From the NCBI GenBank assembly GCA_002428055.1, contig DIZY01000091.1, positions 1 through 10,709 of the forward strand: a stretch of DNA of 10,709 nucleotides. The letters are read 5' to 3'. Below are positions 1 to 6,079 of this stretch, piece after piece. Numbering within the stretch: the first letter of the stretch is position 1; each line of letters opens with the position of its first letter. Below the pieces are notes generated by a model. The model had not been told where the DNA came from. It made no database searches and worked only from the letters and a program-made list of their open reading frames with translations. The DNA comes from Helicobacteraceae bacterium UBA6016. GTDB lineage: Bacteria; Campylobacterota; Campylobacteria; Campylobacterales; UBA6016. The position numbers were made by a program, and so were the translations under genes.

Positions 1-25
1 AAAAGCGCCAAAACCTCTATTCTGC

Positions 26-54
26 CGCAAATACGGGCTTTGCTCATATTTGCG
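26..54 (+). repeat. 8-bp perfect inverted repeat upstream of gyrA
   Basis: CGCAAATA at 26-33 is the exact reverse complement of TATTTGCG at 47-54, with a 13-base loop. No T-run follows on either strand, so it does not look like a standard intrinsic terminator. It could be an RNA structure ending an upstream transcript, an operator, or chance. The rest of bases 1-94 shows no gene that can be supported. One frame is open from the left edge to a TGA at 100-102, but its peptide is not recognisable. Confidence 0.3.
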
Positions 55-65
55 CGTAACATCAA

Positions 66-71
66 TATGAT
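66..71 (+). promoter_or_regulatory. possible -10 element for gyrA
   Basis: TATGAT at 66-71 matches the sigma-70 -10 consensus TATAAT at five of six positions. It lies 23 bases before the gyrA start codon, giving a predicted leader of about 15 bases. No convincing -35 hexamer is seen at 16-18 bases upstream. Campylobacterota vegetative promoters often lack one, which keeps this possible. Upstream DNA is only moderately T-rich, so the call is weak. Confidence 0.3.
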
Positions 72-94
72 AAGACATACCCAAAAGGCCATAG

Positions 95-2608
95 ATGAAT
101 GATTTGTTTGACTCAAACGAAGATATAGTAGAAACCTCCATTGAAGAATCCGTAAAAGCCAGTTATCTTGACTACTCCATGAGCGTTATCGTAGGTCGTG
201 CCCTACCAGATGCAAGAGACGGTCTAAAGCCTGTTCACAGAAGAATCCTCTTTGCAATGAACGAACTATCCCTAAGCGCTCGCTCGGCATATAAAAAATC
301 TGCTCGTATCGTGGGTGATGTCATCGGTAAATACCATCCGCACGGTGATACATCCGTATACGATGCATTGGTTCGTATGGCGCAAGACTTCTCCATGAGA
401 GCTCCGCTAGTAGACGGACAAGGAAACTTCGGCTCAGTTGACGGAGACAACGCCGCAGCCATGAGGTACACCGAAGCCAGAATGACCGCTTTAGCTGAAG
501 AGCTACTAAAAGACATCGACAAAGATACTGTTGATTTCGTAGCAAACTACGACGGCAGCATGGATGAACCGGCGGTACTTCCTAGCCGTCTTCCAAACCT
601 TCTCATTAACGGCTCTAGCGGTATTGCCGTAGGTATGGCTACCAATATCCCCCCGCACAACCTAAATGAAATAGTAGATGCTCTTATTTATCTTATCGAC
701 AACAAAGAAGCAAGCCTAGAAGAGATTATGGAGTTTGTAAAAGGTCCAGACTTTCCTACCGGAGGCACGATATTTGGCACAAAAGGCATATTGGAAGCCT
801 TCCGTACCGGACGAGGGAGAGTACGCCTCAGAGGTAAAACACATATTGAGAAAAAACAGAATAAAGAGATAATCGTCATAGACGAACTACCGTATCAAGT
901 AAACAAGTCTAAACTTGTAGAAGATATTGCCGTACTTGCAAAAGAGAAGGTAATCGACGGGATATCCGAGGTCAGAGACGAGTCCGACAGAGACGGTATG
1001 AGAATTGTAATTGAGCTAAAAAAAGACGCAATGGCGGAAATAGTACTCAATAACCTTTATAAACACACTCAACTTTCCACGACATTCGGCGTTATTATGC
1101 TCGCCATCGTAAACAAAGAGCCAAAAGTATTTACGCTAATCGAACTTCTAAATCTATTTTTGGCCCACAGAAAGACTATCGTCATTAGAAGAACAATATT
1201 TGAACTGCAAAAAGCAAAAGACAGAGCTCATATATTAGAGGGTTTACGAATCGCTCTTGACAATATCGACGAGATAGTCAAACTTATCCGTGCGTCAAAA
1301 GACCCTGTAACTGCAAGAGAGGGGCTAATAGCAAGATTTGAGCTGTCCGAGATACAGGCTCAAGCAATCCTTGATATGAGGCTCCAAAGACTAACGGGTC
1401 TCGAGAGAGACAAGATAGAAAACGAGTACGCCGAGCTTATGAGAGAGATAGAAAGACTCTCAGCGATTCTAAAAAGCGAAGATCTGCTAAACGATGTCAT
1501 CAAAACCGAACTAGTCGAAATCAGAGAAAAATACAATCAACCAAGGCTCACCGACATTACGGAAGACTACGAAGATATTGATGTAGAAGACCTTATTCCT
1601 AATGAGCCTATGGTCGTCACCATGACACATAGAGGCTATATCAAACGAGTCAATCTAAAATCATACGAAAAACAAAACAGGGGCGGAAAAGGCAAACTTG
1701 CCGTTACTACATACGAGGATGACTTTATAGAGAGCTTCTTTGTCTGCAATACTCACGATACTCTAATGTTTGTAACAAACAGGGGTCAACTATACTGGCT
1801 CAAGGTCTACAAAATACCGGAGGCCGGCAGAACCGCAAAAGGCAAAGCTGTCGTAAACCTACTTAACCTGCAAGCAGAAGAGCAGATAAAAGCGGTAATA
1901 CCTACAACTGACTTTAATGAAGAGAAGTCATTGGCGTTCTTTACTAGAAACGGAATTATCAAAAGAACAAACCTGAGCGAGTTCTCAAATGTAAGAAATG
2001 TCGGCATTAGGGCTATAACACTGGATGATAACGACGAGCTTGTAACGGCGCTTATCGTAGATAACGAACACAAAGAGTTCTTCATACTTACCAAAAAAGG
2101 TATGTGTATTAGATTTGACATCAGAGCCGACATCGAAGGCAAAGGCGGCGTAAGAGAACTAGGGCGAACTGCTAGAGGCGTTACCGCTATTAGATTTAAG
2201 GTCGGTGAAGACTATGTGGTCGGAGCAAATGCGCTTAAAGACGAAAATGAAGAGATACTTACGGTCAGTGAAAAAGGTTTTGGCAAACGAACCGAAGCAA
2301 ATGAGTATAGACACCAATCCAGAGGCGGCAAAGGCGTTATAGCTATGAAGATAGCTAAAAAAACAGGTGATATGGTGGGTGTAGTCATAGCCGATGAAGA
2401 GATGGAGCTCATGGCACTGACATCTACCGGCAAAATGATAAGGGTCGATATGCAGACTGTAAGACAAACGGGCAGAAATGCTAGCGGCGTTATGATAGTA
2501 AGGGTCGACGAAAACGATGTTGTCGTAGATATAGCAAGATGCCCAAAAGCTGAGCCGGAAGAGTCTTTCCCTGATGATGACGGACAAGCTCCCGCCGAAC
2601 TGATTTAA
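95..2608 (+). CDS. gyrA: DNA gyrase subunit A
   Basis: This is the breakage-reunion subunit of DNA gyrase (A2B2 with GyrB), which introduces negative supercoils using ATP. Its 837 aa is a normal length for the family. The N-terminal winged-helix/tower region carries RALPDARDGLKPVHRR (residues 35-50) and AAAMRYTEAR, with the catalytic Tyr at 125. The quinolone-resistance region HPHGDTSVYD spans 81-90, with Thr86 and Asp90, the residues found in wild-type C. jejuni. A coiled coil (about 430-480) precedes the beta-pinwheel C-terminal domain. There the GyrA box is QNRGGKG (527-533), a variant of QRRGGKG that from memory also occurs in C. jejuni, and QSRGGKG (741-747) lies in a later blade. The C-terminus is acidic. 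GyrA rather than ParC is supported by the GyrA box and by the flgP-flgR context. The ATG at 95 is preceded only by a weak purine stretch (AAAAGG, 82-87). It heads a same-strand run toward flgR. Confidence 0.98.
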   Translation: MNDLFDSNEDIVETSIEESVKASYLDYSMSVIVGRALPDARDGLKPVHRRILFAMNELSLSARSAYKKSARIVGDVIGKYHPHGDTSVYDALVRMAQDFSMRAPLVDGQGNFGSVDGDNAAAMRYTEARMTALAEELLKDIDKDTVDFVANYDGSMDEPAVLPSRLPNLLINGSSGIAVGMATNIPPHNLNEIVDALIYLIDNKEASLEEIMEFVKGPDFPTGGTIFGTKGILEAFRTGRGRVRLRGKTHIEKKQNKEIIVIDELPYQVNKSKLVEDIAVLAKEKVIDGISEVRDESDRDGMRIVIELKKDAMAEIVLNNLYKHTQLSTTFGVIMLAIVNKEPKVFTLIELLNLFLAHRKTIVIRRTIFELQKAKDRAHILEGLRIALDNIDEIVKLIRASKDPVTAREGLIARFELSEIQAQAILDMRLQRLTGLERDKIENEYAELMREIERLSAILKSEDLLNDVIKTELVEIREKYNQPRLTDITEDYEDIDVEDLIPNEPMVVTMTHRGYIKRVNLKSYEKQNRGGKGKLAVTTYEDDFIESFFVCNTHDTLMFVTNRGQLYWLKVYKIPEAGRTAKGKAVVNLLNLQAEEQIKAVIPTTDFNEEKSLAFFTRNGIIKRTNLSEFSNVRNVGIRAITLDDNDELVTALIVDNEHKEFFILTKKGMCIRFDIRADIEGKGGVRELGRTARGVTAIRFKVGEDYVVGANALKDENEEILTVSEKGFGKRTEANEYRHQSRGGKGVIAMKIAKKTGDMVGVVIADEEMELMALTSTGKMIRVDMQTVRQTGRNASGVMIVRVDENDVVVDIARCPKAEPEESFPDDDGQAPAELI

Positions 2609-2629
2609 ATTTAAAAATTTATGGACGAT

Positions 2630-2800
2630 ATGAAAACTATGAAAAAAAATGGTCAATTAAAATTATTGCTTCTTGTGATAAGTATTGGAATGCTTTTTGC
2701 TGGATGCACATTTAAAGCTGAAGTAGGAACTAGCTTATTTGGGAATTCTTCGCAAGGTGCGGGATACTCAACAGGCTTGTCCTCTTGCGGCGGCGAATAA
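2630..2800 (+). CDS. very small lipoprotein of unknown function (first of a pair)
   Basis: This short gene encodes about 56 aa from the ATG at 2630. In-frame ATGs at 2621 and 2639 are alternatives giving 59 or 53 aa. I prefer 2630 because a weak GGA lies 4 bases upstream. The N-terminus is a classic lipoprotein signal: Lys residues, a hydrophobic core (LKLLLLVISIGMLF) and the lipobox FAGC with Cys26. Phe at -3 is less usual than Leu or Val. The mature peptide would be only 31 residues, beginning CTFKAEVG, rich in Gly and Ser, with a second Cys four residues from the end (SSCGGE). Thr at +2 would send it to the outer membrane by the E. coli rule; whether that rule holds here is uncertain. It lies 21 bases after gyrA and 17 before a second gene of the same design, so co-transcription is likely. 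I do not recognise a family. A role with the neighbouring FlgP is inference from position only. Confidence 0.75.
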   Translation: MKTMKKNGQLKLLLLVISIGMLFAGCTFKAEVGTSLFGNSSQGAGYSTGLSSCGGE

Positions 2801-2817
2801 TTAAGTAGGTGCAATTA

Positions 2818-2976
2818 ATGAAAGCAAAAGTTTTATTTTTGTGTTCCGTTTGTTCTATGTTGCTAGTTAGCGGATGCTCAAGCAAACCCGATGTTGTAAA
2901 AAAACCGATTGCCCCAAGCGTTGGAAGCTGTAACATGTCCCAGCAAACAGAATACAAAACAGTACCGTTCGAATAA
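2818..2976 (+). CDS. very small lipoprotein of unknown function (second of a pair)
   Basis: This gene encodes 52 aa from an ATG preceded by TAGGTG about 8 bases upstream. The signal peptide is MKAKVLFLCSVCSMLLVSGC, with a good lipobox VSGC and lipidated Cys20; Ser at +2 is compatible with outer-membrane sorting. The mature chain is 33 residues: a short Lys/Pro-containing stretch (SSKPDVVKKPIAPS), then GSCNMSQQTEYKTVPFE near the end, so it also carries one extra Cys (38). It resembles the gene just upstream in plan (about 55 aa, lipid anchor, second Cys in the C-terminal half), but the mature sequences are not obviously alignable. It sits 18 bases before flgP. I do not recognise a family. Plausible roles are an envelope accessory or anchoring peptide for the FlgP disk, or an unrelated small lipoprotein carried in the operon. 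Confidence 0.75.
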   Translation: MKAKVLFLCSVCSMLLVSGCSSKPDVVKKPIAPSVGSCNMSQQTEYKTVPFE

Positions 2977-2994
2977 TAACAAAAAGGCGCTCAT

Positions 2995-3417
2995 ATGAAG
3001 AAGTTGGTTTTATCAGTTTTCCTGTTTATATCCGGAGTCTCATCACTTTATGCCGCCGAAGCCGATGTTGCGGTTTTGAATAGTAATAATGCGATAACAC
3101 TTTCTGTTATCGGACAAGGCGTATCGCCGGAGCATACTATATCAAACTACCAAGCGCTTGCTTTGGCTAAAAAAGCCGCCATTGCAGATGCATATAGAAT
3201 GCTTGCCGAAAAACTAAACGGCGTAAAAGTAGAAGGTTACGATATAGTCAAAAACATGGTTATCCAGAGATCACAAGTAAAAACTTGTGTATCATCGATG
3301 ATTAGGCATGCCAATATAGTTGAAACAAAATGCGCAAAAGATTTTTGTGAAGTTGAAATGGAACTAAAAGTTGTCGGGAACAGATGGTATCCAGAATTAG
3401 CCTCTGCCTACAAATAG
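2995..3417 (+). CDS. flgP: FlgP / LPP20-family flagellar disk protein, exported, without lipobox
   Basis: FlgP of C. jejuni and Vibrio is an outer-membrane-associated protein of the flagellar basal disk and is needed for motility. This 140-aa protein has the family core: IGQGVSPEH (39-47), the LALAKKAAIADAYRMLAEKL helix (55-74), GVKVEGYDIVKNMVIQRSQV (76-95), IVETKCAKDFCEVEMELKV (108-126). The N-terminus is a signal peptide (hydrophobic 4-19) ending LYAAEA, a signal-peptidase-I type site near residues 20-23. There is no cysteine in the leader, so it is not a lipoprotein, unlike C. jejuni FlgP. Cys98, Cys113 and Cys118 lie in the mature part and could form disulfides. AAAAAGG (2981-2987) is a good ribosome binding site 7 bases before the ATG. 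The position between gyrA and flgR matches C. jejuni flgP. The family call is strong; assignment as the FlgP orthologue rather than an LPP20 paralogue rests partly on synteny. Confidence 0.85.
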   Translation: MKKLVLSVFLFISGVSSLYAAEADVAVLNSNNAITLSVIGQGVSPEHTISNYQALALAKKAAIADAYRMLAEKLNGVKVEGYDIVKNMVIQRSQVKTCVSSMIRHANIVETKCAKDFCEVEMELKVVGNRWYPELASAYK

Positions 3418-3770
3418 CCTCACTATCCCTCTTCGGAGGGAATTATTATTTCACATACTCTCTTATTTCTGACAATCTTATTATCAGCTTTGAAAAATTG
3501 CAAATTAGCAAAAAAATGACCCCAACCGCTGCAAAACCAAATAAGCTCTTCCATGTCCCTAACGATAAAAATACATCAAGCGAAAAAGAGTTTGTAAATC
3601 AGTATAAAGATGAAATAGTAGAACTAATTTTGACACAAAAGGCATCAGTGAAGTCTAGTACGAAAATGAATGCGGCGCATATTGCGGAGCACTCTACCGT
3701 AAGGAGTTTGCCGACCTTGATAAGCGTCGATTTTAAAGAAGATTTTGGTATCATCGGCATATATGAGTAA
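3384..3770 (+). CDS. small membrane-anchored protein of unknown function in the flgQ position
   Basis: This 128-aa ORF starts inside flgP (34-base overlap, different frame). A GGGAA (3376-3380) lies just before its ATG, though the spacing is short. Residues 5-36 form a hydrophobic stretch (ISLCLQIASLSLFGGN, then YYFTYSLISDNLIISF) that could be an uncleaved signal anchor. The rest is polar, with Lys/Ser-rich parts and an ending DFKEDFGIIGIYE. No motif is recognised. The TAA overlaps TAAGGG, the likely ribosome binding site of flgR 11 bases on, which suggests translational coupling. C. jejuni has flgQ in this slot, but this protein shows no resemblance that I can recognise. No in-frame ATG occurs between 3384 and codon 45, so the start is either this one with the overlap or a rarer codon. 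Position, openness and coupling argue that it is real; function is unknown. Confidence 0.6.
   Translation: MVSRISLCLQIASLSLFGGNYYFTYSLISDNLIISFEKLQISKKMTPTAAKPNKLFHVPNDKNTSSEKEFVNQYKDEIVELILTQKASVKSSTKMNAAHIAEHSTVRSLPTLISVDFKEDFGIIGIYE
3426..3441 (+). other. UUCG-tetraloop hairpin just after the flgP stop
   Basis: TCCCTC (3426-3431), TTCG (3432-3435) and GAGGGA (3436-3441) make a perfect 6-bp stem closed by C-UUCG-G, one of the most stable RNA tetraloops known. It begins 9 bases after the flgP stop and lies within the start region of the overlapping downstream ORF. The sequence after it (AATTATTATTTC) is AT-rich but not a clean T-run. It may be a weak attenuator, a 3' end stabiliser for flgP mRNA, or incidental. 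The GGAGGG arm resembles a ribosome binding site, but no ATG, GTG or TTG follows at a suitable distance. Confidence 0.45.
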
Positions 3771-3781
3771 GGGTTTAAGAA

Positions 3782-4927
3782 GTGAAAATAGCGCTTGTCG
3801 AAGACGATATAAATATGCGAAAATCGCTAGAAATGGCGTTTCTATGTTACCCGGAATATGAGTTAAAGACATTCAAAAACCCAAAAGAGGCATTAAAGTC
3901 TCTTGATGATAGTTTTGACCTCGTAATTTCCGACCTTACAATGCCCGGAATGGATGGACTGGAATTTGTCAAAGAGCTTGATGGCAAGTATCCTGTTATC
4001 ATCATTACGGGGAATGCAACTTTAAACAGAGCGATAGACTCCATTAGGCTTGGAGTAAAAGACTTTATAACAAAGCCGTTTGAAATACAGACACTTATAG
4101 ACGGTATCAAAAGCGGCATGGAAGACAAAGGCGCCCAGCCGATAAAACCAAAAAAAGATGAGCAAAAAATATCTCCTAGAGACGGTTTTATTGCTATATC
4201 CAAGGGTGTTGAAAGGGCAATAGAGGTATCCAAGAAAGCGGCGGCTACAGATGTATCTGTAATGCTGCTTGGAGAGAGCGGTGTGGGCAAAGAGGTTTTT
4301 GCAAACTTCATACACAAAAACTCACCGAGAAGCGAAAAACCGTTTATAGCCATAAATATGGCGGCTATTCCCGACAATCTCATAGAAAGCGAACTTTTCG
4401 GCTATGAAAAAGGGGCTTTTACCGACGCACAAACGAGCAAACTCGGAAGATTTGAGATGGCGGCAGGTGGAACGCTATTTTTGGATGAGATAGCAGAGAT
4501 GCCATATCCTCTCCAGTCTAAGCTATTAAGGGTTCTACAGGATAAAGAGATAACGAGACTAGGCGGCACAAAATCTATCAAGATAGATGTACGAATTATC
4601 TCGGCAACCAATGTAAATATAGATAAAAATATAAAAGACGGGCTTTTTAGAGAGGATCTGTACTATAGACTCAACACGATTCCGGTAAAAATACCGCCGC
4701 TTAGAGATAGACAAGAAGAGATAGTGCCGATAGCGTTGATGACATTGGCGAATACGGCAAAAAAATACGGTACAAAAGAGCATACCCTCTCCAGCGGCGC
4801 CCAAGATTCACTCTTGAAGCACGACTGGCCGGGCAACATAAGAGAACTTATCTCAGTCTGCGAAAGAGTCTCTATCTTGACCGACTCCGAGACGATAGAA
4901 GCCGAAGATATTTTACAAAACCTATAA
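3782..4927 (+). CDS. flgR: FlgR, NtrC-type sigma-54 response regulator lacking a DNA-binding domain
   Basis: FlgR is phosphorylated by the FlgS histidine kinase and drives sigma-54-dependent transcription of rod, hook and related flagellar genes. The receiver domain (about 1-115) has the acidic pair Asp8/Asp9, phospho-acceptor Asp51 (in VISDLTMPG), Thr76 and Lys98 (TKPF). The AAA+ domain has Walker A GESGVGKE (164-171), the sigma-54-contacting loop GAFTDA (211-216, consensus GAFTGA), Walker B TLFLDE (231-236) and the R-finger region FREDLYYRLN (289-298). The protein stops right after the AAA+ lid (ETIEAEDILQNL, residue 381), so the Fis-type helix-turn-helix is absent. H. pylori FlgR is likewise truncated and is known to act without an enhancer site. 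The start is GTG at 3782, with TAAGGG (3768-3773) 8 bases upstream, overlapping the stop of the preceding ORF. It shares an operon-like run with flgP. No sigma-54 promoter was seen in the window, so its targets lie elsewhere. Confidence 0.93.
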   Translation: MKIALVEDDINMRKSLEMAFLCYPEYELKTFKNPKEALKSLDDSFDLVISDLTMPGMDGLEFVKELDGKYPVIIITGNATLNRAIDSIRLGVKDFITKPFEIQTLIDGIKSGMEDKGAQPIKPKKDEQKISPRDGFIAISKGVERAIEVSKKAAATDVSVMLLGESGVGKEVFANFIHKNSPRSEKPFIAINMAAIPDNLIESELFGYEKGAFTDAQTSKLGRFEMAAGGTLFLDEIAEMPYPLQSKLLRVLQDKEITRLGGTKSIKIDVRIISATNVNIDKNIKDGLFREDLYYRLNTIPVKIPPLRDRQEEIVPIALMTLANTAKKYGTKEHTLSSGAQDSLLKHDWPGNIRELISVCERVSILTDSETIEAEDILQNL

Positions 4928-4929
4928 TA

Positions 4930-4949
4930 GAATTTCTATAAAGAAATTC
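4930..4949 (+). terminator. 7-bp hairpin after flgR
   Basis: GAATTTC (4930-4936) and GAAATTC (4943-4949) are perfect complements around a TATAAA loop, beginning two bases after the flgR stop. The stem is AT-rich and no T-run follows, so it is a poor intrinsic terminator alone. Together with the GC-rich palindromes just downstream it may mark the 3' end of the gyrA-flgR transcript. It is also compatible with an operator-like site. Confidence 0.35.
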
Positions 4950-4954
4950 ATCTC

Positions 4955-5000
4955 TGCCGCTTTGCGCGGCTAGCTTTAGCGGCACAGCGCTAGCGTAGCC
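4955..5000 (+). repeat. GC-rich block of interleaved palindromes between flgR and asd
   Basis: This 46-base block is about two-thirds G+C, well above the surrounding AT-rich intergenic DNA. It holds several mutually exclusive pairings: TGCCGCT (4955-4961) with AGCGGCA (4978-4984); GCCGC (4956-4960) with GCGGC (4966-4970); GGCTA (4968-4972) with TAGCC (4996-5000); two copies of the self-complementary GCTAGC (4969-4974 and 4989-4994); and the 8-bp palindrome CGCTAGCG (4988-4995). This layout resembles REP-type intergenic elements or a composite terminator. No T-run follows. Whether it is repeated elsewhere in the genome cannot be told from one copy. Confidence 0.45.
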
Positions 5001-5008
5001 AAGTAGTC

Positions 5009-5030
5009 TTTGCCTATTTTGGCGTATAAT
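5009..5030 (+). promoter_or_regulatory. promoter for the asd operon
   Basis: A perfect -10 hexamer TATAAT lies at 5025-5030. Upstream there is no clear -35 box but a periodic T-rich stretch (CTTTGCCTATTTT, about 5008-5020), the pattern known for Campylobacter and Helicobacter vegetative promoters. The predicted start of transcription, near 5036-5038, would fall at the ribosome binding site AAAGGA (5036-5041), giving a leader of only about ten bases. This supports an operon starting at asd, separate from flgR. Confidence 0.65.
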
Positions 5031-5047
5031 AATAGAAAGGAAACCAA

Positions 5048-6079
5048 ATGAAAGAGTATATAGTAGCCATAGCCGGCGCAACAGGTGCGGTCGGACAAGA
5101 GATGATAGAGGTATTGGAAGAGTTTGACCTGCCTATAAAAAAACTAATACCTTTGGCAAGTGCAAATAGCCTAGGTAAAAAAATAGAGTTTAGAGGCGAA
5201 GAGATAGCCGTACAAGAGCTAACTGAGGGCGTATTTGAAAAAGAGGGCATAGAAATAGCGCTCTTTAGCGCCGGCGGAAGCGTATCCGCAAAATATGCTC
5301 CTCACGCCGCAAAAGCAGGGGCAGTCGTGATAGACAACACTAGCCACTTTAGAATGCAAGAAGATGTGCCGCTCGTGGTGCCGGAGGTCAACAAAGAAGA
5401 TATAAAAGAGTGGAAAAAGACAGGCATCATAGCAAACCCGAACTGCTCCACGATACAGATGGTAACTGCGCTAAAACCACTCGATGAACTATTTGACATA
5501 GAAAGAGTAGACATAGCTACATACCAAGCAACAAGCGGCGCTGGAATGCAGGCGATGGAAGAGCTGGTTGATCAGATGAAAAAGTTTTTTGAGTTTAAGC
5601 TTGATGACTACAAACCAAAAAAATTCGTACATCAAATAGCGCTCAATCTCATTCCCCAAATAGATAGTTTTCTCGATACGGGCTACACAAAAGAAGAGAT
5701 GAAGATGGTCAATGAGACCCAAAAGATTATGCACAAAAATATGCAACTCTCCGCTACTTGTGTCAGGGTTCCGGTACTTAGAGGACATAGCGAGGCAGTA
5801 ACCATCAGATGCAAAAAGCCCGTGGACGCCGCAAAAGCCAGGGAGGCTTTGTCTAAAGCTGATGGTATTGTAGTCCAAGACGAACCTATGAATTCAGTGT
5901 ACCCTATGCCGTTTCACACTTCAGGCACAAACGACACGTATGTCGGCAGAATCAGAGTCGACAACTTCGACCCAAAAATACTACATCTTTGGATAGTAGC
6001 CGACAATCTAAGAGTAGGTGCCGCCACAAACGCTGTTAGAATCGCAAAAGAGTGGATAAAAATGCAGGGGGATAAATAA
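5048..6079 (+). CDS. asd: aspartate-semialdehyde dehydrogenase
   Basis: The enzyme reduces aspartyl-4-phosphate to aspartate-4-semialdehyde with NADPH, the branch point for lysine/diaminopimelate, methionine, threonine and isoleucine synthesis in the cytoplasm. The NADP-binding loop GATGAVG is at 10-16. The active-site Cys133 lies in NPNCSTIQ (131-138). His247 in RGHSEA is the catalytic base, with substrate-binding Arg240 and Arg245 nearby. NLRVGAATNAVRIA (320-333) is the C-terminal cofactor/dimer signature. The 343-aa length is normal. The ATG has a good AAAGGA site 6 bases upstream and a TATAAT promoter just before it, so this is the first gene of its operon. Its position directly after flgR matches the C. 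jejuni order from memory. The stop overlaps the next start as TAATG, which suggests translational coupling. Confidence 0.97.
   Translation: MKEYIVAIAGATGAVGQEMIEVLEEFDLPIKKLIPLASANSLGKKIEFRGEEIAVQELTEGVFEKEGIEIALFSAGGSVSAKYAPHAAKAGAVVIDNTSHFRMQEDVPLVVPEVNKEDIKEWKKTGIIANPNCSTIQMVTALKPLDELFDIERVDIATYQATSGAGMQAMEELVDQMKKFFEFKLDDYKPKKFVHQIALNLIPQIDSFLDTGYTKEEMKMVNETQKIMHKNMQLSATCVRVPVLRGHSEAVTIRCKKPVDAAKAREALSKADGIVVQDEPMNSVYPMPFHTSGTNDTYVGRIRVDNFDPKILHLWIVADNLRVGAATNAVRIAKEWIKMQGDK

Noticed and set aside
1..102. Frame open from the left edge to a TGA at 100-102 overlapping the gyrA start
   Set aside because: Only 33 codons are visible, the peptide is not recognisable as the end of a known protein, and other frames also stay open for a while. 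It could be the end of an upstream gene but cannot be supported.
2606..2621. Perfect AT-only palindrome TAAATTT-AA-AAATTTA after gyrA
   Set aside because: Such palindromes are common by chance in AT-rich DNA. There is no GC stem and no T-run, so it is not a terminator.
2159..2656. 165-codon minus-strand frame over the end of gyrA
   Set aside because: It is antisense to conserved GyrA sequence, its peptide shows no domain, and it spans the gyrA stop and the small lipoprotein start.
3258..3268. TTATCCAGA resembling a DnaA box
   Set aside because: It is a single imperfect copy inside flgP, with no cluster or AT-rich unwinding region, so it is not an origin.
3435..3440. GGAGGG as a ribosome binding site for a shorter version of the ORF after flgP
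   Set aside because: No ATG, GTG or TTG follows within a usable distance, and the bases are better explained as one arm of the UUCG hairpin.
2577..3781. Search by eye for a sigma-54 (-24/-12) promoter around flgP-flgR
   Set aside because: No TGGC-N8-TTGC-like spacing was found, so there is no visible sign that this cluster is itself sigma-54 controlled.
3847..4383. 178-codon minus-strand frame inside flgR
   Set aside because: It lies wholly antisense to conserved receiver and Walker A coding sequence, with no motif or plausible upstream signals.
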